From Klebsiella pneumoniae (GTDB lineage Bacteria > Pseudomonadota > Gammaproteobacteria > Pseudomonadales > Pseudohongiellaceae), in the NCBI GenBank assembly GCA_945869725.1, contig CAMBPO010000030.1:1-34309 (forward strand): 34,309 bases of DNA, written 5' to 3'. The translations under genes were made by a program, and so were the position numbers. This document shows positions 7,328 through 15,724 of this stretch, piece after piece; the first letter of the stretch is position 1, and every line of letters starts with the position of its first letter. Below the pieces are notes generated by a model that worked only from the letters and a program-made list of their open reading frames with translations, did no database searches and had not been told where the DNA came from.

Positions 7328-9526
7328 ATGGTTTGTACTACCTTAATCGCTGCAGTCCGGCGCGCACTTTTGCTTGGCCCTTTGTTATCCATTTCCCTGT
7401 TGTCAGCATCCGCCAGCCTGCAAGCTCAGGAAGTCGGTGACGATGGCTCAACGGTGGTTTACACAGCAGATTATTTTGCTCAGTGGTCACCTGTTACCGC
7501 ACAGGACATGATGAACCGTATCCCAGGCATGAACTCGGGCGGTGGTGGTTACAGTGGCGGTGGCCCTGGTGGCCCTGGCGGCGGCGGCCCCGGAGGCGGA
7601 GGCGGCGGACGTGGACTTGGCGGTGGTGGCGGCGACCAGATTCTGATTGACGGCAAGCGGGTTGCTGGCAAAGCTAACGAAGCCAACAGTCAGTTGTCGC
7701 GGATTTCAGCCGACAAGGTCCTGCGTATAGAGCTGATCCGCGGCACCGCAACTGATCTGGATGTGCGCGGCGATCAGATTGTGAACATCGTATTGTCCGA
7801 GGCTCTCTCCAGCCGCTCTTATTCTTACGAAGCCAACACCGATCTGAATGATGATGGTCGGCTGCAGCCCGGTGGCAAGCTAGCTGTCAATGGTCAATAT
7901 GGTGGACTCAATTACCTGTTAAGCGGGGAAGTAGAGCCACGTAACAGCTATCAGAGCAGTTTTGAAACCAGTGTGTTGGGCGATTTTAGTGCCAACGACA
8001 CCATCAGCGAAGAGCGCACGCGCGACCAGTACACCTACTCCACCACCGCGAATCTGGGATACGAGATCAATCTTGACAGCAGCGTGCGGCTGAATCTGCT
8101 GTACAGCAGTAACGATAATGAAAACGAGGTGTTTCGCGATATCACCAATCTACGCGTGACACCCAATCGTGTAGAACGCGAACGTGAAGACAATCCCGGA
8201 ATTAATCGCAATTGGGAAATCGGCGGTGATTATGAATTGCGTCTGGCAAACAACCATTTGTTCAAAGCGCTGTTTATCCTGAATGAACGCGATGACGATA
8301 ATACCCGTGAGCGATTTGATATCGCCACCAATGGCAACTGGAGCAAAGACCTGTTCCTGAGTTCGCATTCGATCACCAGTGAAGAAATCGTGCGGGCGTC
8401 TTACTCTCTGCCGCTGGCCTCCGGGCAGGGTGTTGAGTTTGGTGCGGAGCGAGCAGTGACCACACTGGATTCTGCCTTGCGACTGGGTTTGCGCAGCACC
8501 GGCGGCATTGCTTCTGGCCTGCACGGCGGACTGACTCCGCAGTCGGTCAATAATGCAGTTTCCACGGTAGAAGAAGTTCGCTACGAGCCATTTGTGGTGC
8601 ACAACTGGCAGTTGAACCCGCGCCTGTCGCTGGAAAGCTCGATGCTGTATGAGTTGTCCGAGATCACCCAGACCGGCGATGTGTTCAAACAGCGCGATTT
8701 CAACTTCCTGAAACCCAAGATGGACCTGCGTTTTGAAATGCGACCCGGATTACAACTACGTGGCACGGTTTACAAAACAATCCGGCAATTGAGTTTTTCT
8801 GATTTTGTGGCCTCCAGTGATGACCGCGATAATGATGCACAAACCATGGCCGGCAACACCAATCTGGTGCAAGAGCAGGTGTTGTACGCAGATTTGAGTA
8901 CCGAGTATCGATTGCCACAAGATATGGGTGTGGTCGATGCAACGCTCTCCTACATGAAGCATCTGGACGTGATTGAACGAATTGATGTGACCGCACCGGG
9001 TGGCAGCCCACAGTCAGCCAACGGCAATATTGGTGATGGCACTATGCTGGTCTTCCGTGGCAACGCCAGTGTGCGTCTGACGCAGTTCAATATGCCCAAT
9101 CTGATGCTGATCAGCAGTCTGGAAATCAAAGACTCGGAAATTGTTGATCCGTTCCTTGGCACCAACCGCCGCTTCCAGTACTTCGACCGCGGTCGTTTCC
9201 AGATGGGTTTCAGGCACGATATTCCTTCCGCCCGCATCACTTATGGCGCTAACTGGAATAACCGTTTTGACGGCAACATGAAACGCTATGACGTCAACAA
9301 CATTGAGAGAAATGAAGGCGATCCGAACGTCAGCCTGTATGCGGAGTATGTGACTGCTCAAAATGTCCGTATCCGCTTTGATGTCCGCAGCTTGACCAAT
9401 GGCAGTCAGTGTCGTGAACGCACGCGGTATGCCAATAAAATCAGCAACAGCGCAATTACCGAAATTGAAAGTTACTGCGGCACTATGCACCGCGTGATGT
9501 CGATCAAGATCAACGGCACTTTCTGA
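7328..9526 (+). CDS. TonB-dependent-receptor-like outer-membrane protein with polyglycine plug insert
   Basis: Product of 732 residues with a signal peptide (to about LQAQ, residue 34). A plug-like domain follows: TAQDMMNRIPGM, then DQILIDGKRVAGKANEANSQ and LRIELIRGTATDLDVRGDQIVNIVL, typical of TonB-receptor plugs. Between the first strand and ILIDGKR, residues 71-102 form a nearly pure glycine tract. The rest alternates in the manner of a 22-strand beta-barrel and ends MSIKINGTF, with the terminal Phe usual for outer-membrane barrels. No clear TonB box is visible after the signal peptide, only DGSTVVYTADYF. Ligand unknown. It faces the export operon tail to tail; the helicase is divergent. 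No strong ribosome-binding site is visible before the ATG at 7328. Confidence 0.85.
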   Translation: MVCTTLIAAVRRALLLGPLLSISLLSASASLQAQEVGDDGSTVVYTADYFAQWSPVTAQDMMNRIPGMNSGGGGYSGGGPGGPGGGGPGGGGGGRGLGGGGGDQILIDGKRVAGKANEANSQLSRISADKVLRIELIRGTATDLDVRGDQIVNIVLSEALSSRSYSYEANTDLNDDGRLQPGGKLAVNGQYGGLNYLLSGEVEPRNSYQSSFETSVLGDFSANDTISEERTRDQYTYSTTANLGYEINLDSSVRLNLLYSSNDNENEVFRDITNLRVTPNRVEREREDNPGINRNWEIGGDYELRLANNHLFKALFILNERDDDNTRERFDIATNGNWSKDLFLSSHSITSEEIVRASYSLPLASGQGVEFGAERAVTTLDSALRLGLRSTGGIASGLHGGLTPQSVNNAVSTVEEVRYEPFVVHNWQLNPRLSLESSMLYELSEITQTGDVFKQRDFNFLKPKMDLRFEMRPGLQLRGTVYKTIRQLSFSDFVASSDDRDNDAQTMAGNTNLVQEQVLYADLSTEYRLPQDMGVVDATLSYMKHLDVIERIDVTAPGGSPQSANGNIGDGTMLVFRGNASVRLTQFNMPNLMLISSLEIKDSEIVDPFLGTNRRFQYFDRGRFQMGFRHDIPSARITYGANWNNRFDGNMKRYDVNNIERNEGDPNVSLYAEYVTAQNVRIRFDVRSLTNGSQCRERTRYANKISNSAITEIESYCGTMHRVMSIKINGTF

Positions 9527-9567
9527 CACAGCGCACGCTAAGTTTGGTTGAGTGGATTGAGTTTGCG

Positions 9568-9589
9568 GCTCTCAGGCATGCCTGAGAGC
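9568..9589. repeat. 22-bp perfect palindrome over the permease stop codon
   Basis: The half-site GCTCTCAGGCA (9568-9578) is followed directly by its exact reverse complement (9579-9589). It covers the last codons (ALRHA) and stop of the MacB-type permease and sits 42 nt after the stop of the convergent receptor gene. No T-run follows on either strand, so it is not a canonical intrinsic terminator, but it could act as a bidirectional transcript end or protect 3' ends. Confidence 0.6.
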
Positions 9590-10927
9590 TTCAACCGGAT
9601 CCATATTCGCCGCCCGGATAGACGGATAAATCCCGAACACCACACCGATCAGCGCGGATATCGAAAACGCCAGCAGCGGTGCGGTGATAGTGACGATGGT
9701 GGTCATACCCCAGAAAAGGGAGATGATCACCGGAATCAGAATGCCGATGACCACACCGATCAGTCCTCCCACACCTGACAGAATCACCGCCTCAATCAAG
9801 AACTGTTGCACGATGTCTTTTTTACGCGCACCAAGCGCGCGGCGGATACCGATTTCCCGGGTACGTTCAGTCACACTGGCCAGCATGATATTCATGATGC
9901 CAATGCCACCTACCAGCAGCGAAATGCCTGCAATAGCGCCGGCCACAATCTGATCGCGCAGCGCGCTCTCTTCAGCCTGGCGAATCAGTGCCAGCGGTAC
10001 CTCAACAGCATAGTCCACGCGTCGGTGCCGGCGCTGCAGAATCTGTTCAATAATCTGACCAACCGCTTCCACCTGTGTCTGATCTTCAACCTGAATGATG
10101 GCTTCGTGCAGTTCCACGGTTTCCATTTCCACTCCACTGGCGGCCTGTCGCACCAGGGTTTCACCAAACCGATAACGCGCTGCTGACAGCGGAATAAAAA
10201 TCCGTGTGGGCGCTGCATTGGAACTGCCGGCCTGACTGCGGCCGAGGTTGGAATACGCTTCAGGCTCCATCACTCCAACAATATTGTAGTAGTTGCCATC
10301 AATGCGAATGCTCTCCCCCAAGGGGTCGGTCATCGGGAACAACGCGCTGGCGACTTCGTCACTGATCACCGCGACATTACGTTGAACGAGCATTTCGTCT
10401 GCGGAAAAGAACCGCCCCGAGCGCAGGCTGTAATTGCGGGAGATGGGATAATCTACCGTTGTGCCGACCACGTCGGTGCTGATGTCCCGCCCAAGGTGCC
10501 GGACATCTTTTTTTATGATGCGTGAGGGAATCACGTTGCTGATGCCAGGAATCGTCTGCTGTATGGTCAGAATATCTTCGTAGGTCAAGCCATAAGAAAT
10601 GGCTTGCGGGCGCATGTTTGAGCCGCCGCTGGCTTCCAGGCTGGCGGGTTTGACACTTTTCACAATGATGTTGTTACTGCCGAGGGCGCGAAACTGTTGC
10701 TGGGCTTCAAAGCTGGCACCTTCACTGACAGCGAGCATGGAGATCACCGCGGCAACTCCGATGACGATGCCCAGCACGGTCAGCAGCGAGCGTAATCCAT
10801 GGGAGTGGATGCTCTTGATGCCGACTTCGGCAGTCTTACGCAAACGTGTCCAGTACACCGGTCGCAGATGTTCCGTGAGGCGCTGCACAACCGATGCGGC
10901 AGTGGCGTGATTAACTGAGTCTGTCAT
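9572..10927 (-). CDS. MacB-type ABC transporter permease (FtsX/MacB_PCD)
   Basis: Inner-membrane permease of a tripartite exporter, 451 residues. TM1 (about LRSLLTVLGIVIGVAAVISM) is preceded by a cytosolic N-terminal helix. A large periplasmic MacB_PCD-like domain follows (GSNNIIVKSV, ISRNYSLRSGRFFSADE, FPMTDPLGESIRIDGNYYNIVGV), then three C-terminal TMs with the FtsX motif TREIGIRRALGARKKDI and the closing PSIRAANMDPVEALRHA. Unlike E. coli MacB the ATPase is a separate protein, encoded by the preceding gene, whose 3' end overlaps this start by 17 nt. With the adaptor and TolC-like genes it forms a complete exporter. Substrate unknown; macrolide, peptide or siderophore are family possibilities. 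Confidence 0.92.
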   Translation of the reverse strand: MTDSVNHATAASVVQRLTEHLRPVYWTRLRKTAEVGIKSIHSHGLRSLLTVLGIVIGVAAVISMLAVSEGASFEAQQQFRALGSNNIIVKSVKPASLEASGGSNMRPQAISYGLTYEDILTIQQTIPGISNVIPSRIIKKDVRHLGRDISTDVVGTTVDYPISRNYSLRSGRFFSADEMLVQRNVAVISDEVASALFPMTDPLGESIRIDGNYYNIVGVMEPEAYSNLGRSQAGSSNAAPTRIFIPLSAARYRFGETLVRQAASGVEMETVELHEAIIQVEDQTQVEAVGQIIEQILQRRHRRVDYAVEVPLALIRQAEESALRDQIVAGAIAGISLLVGGIGIMNIMLASVTERTREIGIRRALGARKKDIVQQFLIEAVILSGVGGLIGVVIGILIPVIISLFWGMTTIVTITAPLLAFSISALIGVVFGIYPSIRAANMDPVEALRHA

Positions 10928-11654
10928 CAGATTCCACTCGGCCGTCTCGCAGCCTGATTTGCCGTTGTGAGCGTTCCGCCAGTTCGTCCGAGTGAGTCAC
11001 CATAATCAGGGTTTTGCCTTGCTGATGCAGTTCATCAAACAGCTTGAGAATTTCAGCACCAGACTTTGAGTCGAGGTTACCGGTTGGCTCGTCCGCCAGA
11101 ATAATCAGCGGATCATTGGACAGTGCGCGCGCGATGGCCACCCGTTGCTGCTGGCCACCGGATAACTCAAACGGCCGGTGATGCAGGCGGTCGCCCAGGC
11201 CTACACGGTCAGCCAGTTCGGTGGCGATCCGGCGGTTGTGCTGTTCCGGGTGTCCCTGATAAAACAACGGCAGCTCAATATTCTCGAGTACCGTGAGTTG
11301 CGGAATCAGGTTATAGGATTGAAAAATGAAGCCCAGTCGCGCGCCACGTATCGCCGACAACTCATTGTCGTTCATTTGCGAGGTGTCTTTGTCGCCCAGA
11401 AAGTAACTGCCGGAGGTAGGCTGATCGAGGCAGCCGAGGATATTCATCAGCGTGGATTTGCCACAACCGGACGGCCCCATGATGCTGATGTAGTCACCCT
11501 GATAGAAGTCGATGCTGATGCCATGCAGCACCTGCACGGCCAGTTCACCCATAAAGTAGGTTTTGGTGACGTCGTGCACACTGGCCACGGTTTGGCGGGA
11601 AACAATGCGCGCGGTGGTGCTTCCCGGTTGCAGGCCGGGCGCCAGGCTATCCAT
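10911..11654 (-). CDS. ABC transporter ATPase (LolD/MacB type)
   Basis: Cytosolic ATPase of 247 residues that energises the MacB-type permease. Walker [11 protein letters not shown]-loop [17 protein letters not shown], signature LSGGQQQR, Walker B LIILADEP and H-loop MVTHSDE are all intact. Start ATG at 11654 shares its A with the stop TGA of the adaptor gene (TGATG), indicating translational coupling; a TTG one codon earlier is less likely. The insertion [17 protein letters not shown] and the overall length are typical of LolD/MacB-family ATPases rather than importers. Third gene of the four-gene export operon. Confidence 0.93.
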   Translation of the reverse strand: MDSLAPGLQPGSTTARIVSRQTVASVHDVTKTYFMGELAVQVLHGISIDFYQGDYISIMGPSGCGKSTLMNILGCLDQPTSGSYFLGDKDTSQMNDNELSAIRGARLGFIFQSYNLIPQLTVLENIELPLFYQGHPEQHNRRIATELADRVGLGDRLHHRPFELSGGQQQRVAIARALSNDPLIILADEPTGNLDSKSGAEILKLFDELHQQGKTLIMVTHSDELAERSQRQIRLRDGRVESDDRLS

Positions 11655-13732
11655 CAACCCGCCGCCTGCGCGGCGAGCTGGCCAGACTGACGGGGCGGCA
11701 GCAGCATCACTTCTTCACCGGCACTCAGACCACTGAGGATTTCAATAAATTGCTCGGAATAGTTGCCGGTCTGTACTTCGCGTGCTTCACGTCGCCCCGC
11801 TCGGCTGACGTAGACCACTTGTTTGTCTTCCAGGTACGTAACCGCCTGAATGGGCACGTAAACCGTGTTCTCCAATGAGGCAATCAGAATCTCGACCTCT
11901 GCGGTCATGCCCGGGCGTAGCCAGTCATGTTCACCATCAATGCGCACAATGGTCGGGTAGACCTTCAGGTCAGGGTTCATAAAGGCGTTACCGGAGTCGG
12001 CGACCACCGCTACTTTGATGACGTCGCCAGTCAGGCTCATGTCGGGGAAGGCATCAATGCGCACCGCGACCGTCTGGCCTTCGGCAACACGTTGCACAGA
12101 GGACTCATGAATGTTGACGCGTACCGCCATCTCAGTCATGTCAGGAATGGTGAGAATGGCCTGGCGCTCGCGCACCGTTGCACCCTCCTGAATCGGCTCC
12201 TGATTGCCACCGCGAAACGGCTGGCCGCTGTCAGCAGAACCGTAAACCACCAGACCCGGACGCTCTGCCCGTATCACCGTTAATGCCAGTTGTTCATTCA
12301 AGTCAACCAGCCGCTGCGCTTCGAGTTCCAGCCGTTGTACTGCGGATTTGTAGCGCGCCTCAGCCTGAGCCAGTTCAGCGGCCGCCTCGGCCTGAGTGCG
12401 CTGATAACTCATGATGGCATCTTCATAATTGGCCAGTTGCTGGTCGGCGTCTTTGATAAAGGTATATTGCGTATACAGATTCAGGTCGGTAATGGCCTGC
12501 TCAAGACGTGACTCGGCTTGCAGCAACCGTGAACGCTCTGCTTCCAGTTCATTGGGCGTAATAAAGTCACGGGCTGCCAGGCGTTCCTGGCCCGCATAAC
12601 GTGCCTGCGCCTGCAGGTTGTTTTCTTCAGCGACACGCACCGCTTCCTGCAAGGTGCGCAATTGTTGTTTGGCCATGCCATCTTCCAGGCGGTTCTCACT
12701 GGCGTAGATGCGGAAATCAATGGCTTCGCGTATCGACAGATACTCGTTATCCATCAGCATTTCCGTTGCCGGTGGCAGTTCAATGGCGTTGGTGCCTGCC
12801 AGACCGATGACATCCGGTTCTGTGTCTGATGGCCCATCACTGTTGTCGTCAACACGCGTCATGGTGGTGACATCGCCATCAATTGGGGGGCGGCCGCCCC
12901 CTGAGCGCATGCGCGCCAGAAATTCAGCGGGAATCTGGCCGTTGTTCTGCGCCATCATTTGCTCGACACGCTCACGCATGGGTGCGGGTAATGCGCTGAG
13001 GTCAGCAGGATTAAAGTTGGCCGGATCAAACCCATCGCGCTCGCCAGCGCTGCGGCCTTGTTGTCGGGTCGCATCGCGATTCTGTTGTATCTGATTGACG
13101 CGGCTGTCGCGATCGGGTGCGGTGGTGGTCGCTGCTGCCTGCAGCGCTTCAGTGCGGGCTACGCGCTCCTCGATGCCCAACCGTGTCACCAGATCCAGCA
13201 CCACGTTGGCACCCAGGAATTTTTCCAGATCCAGACGCGCAAACCGCATGCGCTGTGATGCCGCATTGAGGTTGGCAACATTCTGGTTGATGCGGATCTC
13301 TAACTGAGCCTTGCGTTCAATAAAGGTCGCATTTGCGGTTTCGTAGGCGATCTGTTGATTGAGTTTTTGTTCATTAAGCTGGGAGGAATCCAGTTCCACC
13401 AGCACAAGGCCGGCGGCGACATCTTCAGCAGTGACCCGATAACCTTCTTCAACAATGGACAGAATTTTTACGCCGCTGCCGCCGCGTATCGCAGAGCGTA
13501 TCTGCTGCGACTGCAGCGCCTCAATATTGCCGCCTTCACGAACCACAATATCCAACTGACCTTCGCGTGCAACAAAGGTCGGGCCGCTGAAACTGTTGTC
13601 AGCATTAGTGCCAAGCAGATTAAACAGACCAAAAACGCCGAGTAGACCCGCGGCAGCAATGCCCGCCTGCAAGGGTCGCGAAGCCGTTTTGTAACGCTCA
13701 AAAGCGCGCCGCAGTGATCGGTTTATGTTCAT
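11654..13732 (-). CDS. HlyD/MacA-type periplasmic adaptor with large central insert
   Basis: Membrane-fusion protein of 692 residues, linking the ABC permease to the outer-membrane channel. One N-terminal TM (about residues 21-41), then a biotinyl-lipoyl-like half (VVREGGNIEALQSQQIRS), a coiled-coil hairpin, the returning half (LALTVIRAERPGLVVYGSAD), a beta-barrel domain (VNIHESSVQRVAEGQTVAVRIDAFP) and a membrane-proximal C-terminal domain. Usual adaptors have 350-450 residues; here residues ~190-330 hold an extra Gln/Asn/Pro/Gly-rich, probably disordered region (FNPADLSALPAPMRERV, RSGGGRPP, DDNSDGPSDTEPD) inside the hairpin. Start MNINRSLRRAF at 13732 is chosen over the open frame to 13894, which overlaps the TolC gene and lacks family features. 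It lies 43 nt after the TolC-like gene. Confidence 0.9.
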   Translation of the reverse strand: MNINRSLRRAFERYKTASRPLQAGIAAAGLLGVFGLFNLLGTNADNSFSGPTFVAREGQLDIVVREGGNIEALQSQQIRSAIRGGSGVKILSIVEEGYRVTAEDVAAGLVLVELDSSQLNEQKLNQQIAYETANATFIERKAQLEIRINQNVANLNAASQRMRFARLDLEKFLGANVVLDLVTRLGIEERVARTEALQAAATTTAPDRDSRVNQIQQNRDATRQQGRSAGERDGFDPANFNPADLSALPAPMRERVEQMMAQNNGQIPAEFLARMRSGGGRPPIDGDVTTMTRVDDNSDGPSDTEPDVIGLAGTNAIELPPATEMLMDNEYLSIREAIDFRIYASENRLEDGMAKQQLRTLQEAVRVAEENNLQAQARYAGQERLAARDFITPNELEAERSRLLQAESRLEQAITDLNLYTQYTFIKDADQQLANYEDAIMSYQRTQAEAAAELAQAEARYKSAVQRLELEAQRLVDLNEQLALTVIRAERPGLVVYGSADSGQPFRGGNQEPIQEGATVRERQAILTIPDMTEMAVRVNIHESSVQRVAEGQTVAVRIDAFPDMSLTGDVIKVAVVADSGNAFMNPDLKVYPTIVRIDGEHDWLRPGMTAEVEILIASLENTVYVPIQAVTYLEDKQVVYVSRAGRREAREVQTGNYSEQFIEILSGLSAGEEVMLLPPRQSGQLAAQAAG

Positions 13733-13775
13733 GTGGTGTCGCCTGTTTGGTTTCGCTTTTTTAGGTCTCGCCAGT

Positions 13776-15581
13776 TTAAAGGGGAGAAGGATTCTCGCTG
13801 CTGTCAACACTGCCTTCCTGCCAGCGTCCATCGTCGCTGACACTGAGCAGACCCACATCACGCCACAGTGCCAGTTTTGCGATGTTATGGTCAATAATGG
13901 CCGAGGTTAACTGGGTGCGCGAATTGATCAGGTCATTCTGCGCATCAACTGTATCCTGAATATTGCCGGTACCCAGTTCAGCGCGCAGCTCCGCTTCTTC
14001 GACGCGCCGCTCGTTGATGCGCACGCTGGCCATGCTGATTTCATAATTGCGCTCGGCCTGCTCCAGAGCGCGCCAGGCATCGAGCACGCCCAGCTTGGCA
14101 TTATCGATCGACAGTTCATAGGCGCGAACCGCCACTTCGTAATCTATCATCGCTCGCCGGAAGGCGGTGCGCTCACTCATCAGATCCACGGGCAAGTCTA
14201 ACTCCAGCGCAGCGCTGTAATCGGTCAGCCGGAAGTCCATGTCGCTCAGGTTGGCACTGTTGTTATTGTTGGCGGGTACTGACGCGCGCAAGACCATGGC
14301 CAGGCCGGGTTGAAAGGCATCGGCGGCAACCTCCAGTTTGCGGGCGCGATCGGCAATGCGGTCGGCCAGGGTAAACAGATCCAGACGGTTATTGGCGGTA
14401 AGTTCCAGAGCCTGCTCCAGCGTGATGTCCGGTGCCTGCAGATTACCTTCCGAGATGCGCAACATTTCCTGATCGTCAAGCATGATGCGATCGTCCGCGC
14501 GCAGGCCCAGCAAGATCTTGAACGAGTCCAGTGCGTTGGCGTAGCGGGTGATGGCCAGTGCCCAGGCGCGATCGCGTTGCAGTGACGACTGTTCCAATCG
14601 GCCTACCTGGCCCGGCGTACGCAGACCTTCTGCCTGGAAAGCCCGTTCGCGCTCTAGACTGCTGAGTGTGGCACTGAGACCGGCAAAATTATTGCGCACC
14701 GTGTCGCGCGCTTCCAGAACTGTGTAGTACTGCGTGGTGATGCGCACGGCAAGCGTTTGGCGGTAGCGGGTAAAGTCGCGCAGTTGGTACAGCAGATCGC
14801 GTTCGGCCTGCATCAGGGTTTCCGCCGCAATGTCGGAACCGGCGCCGCGCAGCAGCGGCTGCGTGAATGAACCCACCAGCGCGGACGATGCGTTGCTGTC
14901 CATATCGCCGGTCACAAACCGCAAAAAATTCGACGTCAGGTTCAGCGCAATCTGGCCGCCGCCGCGCAGCAACAACCGTGTTCCCAGGCTTGCGTCGGAG
15001 CGCAGACGTTCATCCGCAGTAACCACGGTGGCCGGCAGGCTGATCAGTGCCTCGGCATCGGCAGCAAACGGATCCGTGCTGCCATCGGTCAGGCGGTTAT
15101 CCCAGGCGTAGGTGCTGTTGGCAGACGCTGAGAATATCGGGGTGTATCGGTAGCGGTCAGCGGTCAGTGACAGTGCCTGCAGGTACAGTCGTTCGCGCTG
15201 CAGCTGATAGTCTTTGTTTAACGCAAATCCCAGATCCAGTGCCTGATCCAGACTGATAATGTGCGCACCGTTTTCGCTGTTGGCCAGGCTGCCCAAAAAA
15301 TCAAATACGCGGGTGTTTGTTGTGTAGCTATCCAGTGTCATCTCGCGGGGGCGATCTATGGTGATATCCAGGGTGCTCATGCCTGGCACCAGACTGGACT
15401 TCTCTTCGATCAGTGCATAACTGGCTTGATCGGCGGCCTGTTGATTCCACGCTGCCGTGCATCCATGTAACAGGAGTGTGATTGCACCGATCAGCCATGG
15501 TTGTATGCACGGTTGCGAACCCCGATAGCGGGCGGCACTCAGCACGCAATCTGCATCGTTTAAAGCGGAATCTTTAGTCAT
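13776..15581 (-). CDS. TolC-family outer-membrane efflux lipoprotein
   Basis: Outer-membrane channel component of 601 residues with two OEP repeats. Helical motifs include ISLDQALDLGFALNKDYQLQRERL, a beta-strand segment PIFSASANSTYAWDNR, the second repeat ITLEQALELTANNRLDLFTLADRI, and a late ELGTGNIQDTVDAQNDLINSRTQL that is very typical of TolC/OprM-type proteins. The N-terminus carries a lipobox-like LLHGC (Cys near residue 41), so it is probably lipidated. The leader is long for a lipoprotein and no strong ribosome-binding site precedes 15581; an in-frame GTG at 15545 is an alternative start. First gene of the export operon, followed by adaptor, ATPase and permease. Confidence 0.9.
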   Translation of the reverse strand: MTKDSALNDADCVLSAARYRGSQPCIQPWLIGAITLLLHGCTAAWNQQAADQASYALIEEKSSLVPGMSTLDITIDRPREMTLDSYTTNTRVFDFLGSLANSENGAHIISLDQALDLGFALNKDYQLQRERLYLQALSLTADRYRYTPIFSASANSTYAWDNRLTDGSTDPFAADAEALISLPATVVTADERLRSDASLGTRLLLRGGGQIALNLTSNFLRFVTGDMDSNASSALVGSFTQPLLRGAGSDIAAETLMQAERDLLYQLRDFTRYRQTLAVRITTQYYTVLEARDTVRNNFAGLSATLSSLERERAFQAEGLRTPGQVGRLEQSSLQRDRAWALAITRYANALDSFKILLGLRADDRIMLDDQEMLRISEGNLQAPDITLEQALELTANNRLDLFTLADRIADRARKLEVAADAFQPGLAMVLRASVPANNNNSANLSDMDFRLTDYSAALELDLPVDLMSERTAFRRAMIDYEVAVRAYELSIDNAKLGVLDAWRALEQAERNYEISMASVRINERRVEEAELRAELGTGNIQDTVDAQNDLINSRTQLTSAIIDHNIAKLALWRDVGLLSVSDDGRWQEGSVDSSENPSPL

Positions 15582-15724
15582 GATGCGCCAACGATCATTA
15601 TCTGGTTTGCCAAAAGACGTTTGTAGAACTGACTATACGGGCAGTTAAATTGTTTCCGTTGTCCCGCCACGATGAAGCGCCTGTTTTCACAGACAGAGAG
15701 ATGACCCGTTCTTTGCAGATCGGC

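Noticed and set aside
9572..15581. Assigning macrolide export (macAB-tolC) by name
   Set aside because: The ATPase and permease are separate proteins, unlike MacB, and the adaptor is atypical; substrate cannot be inferred.
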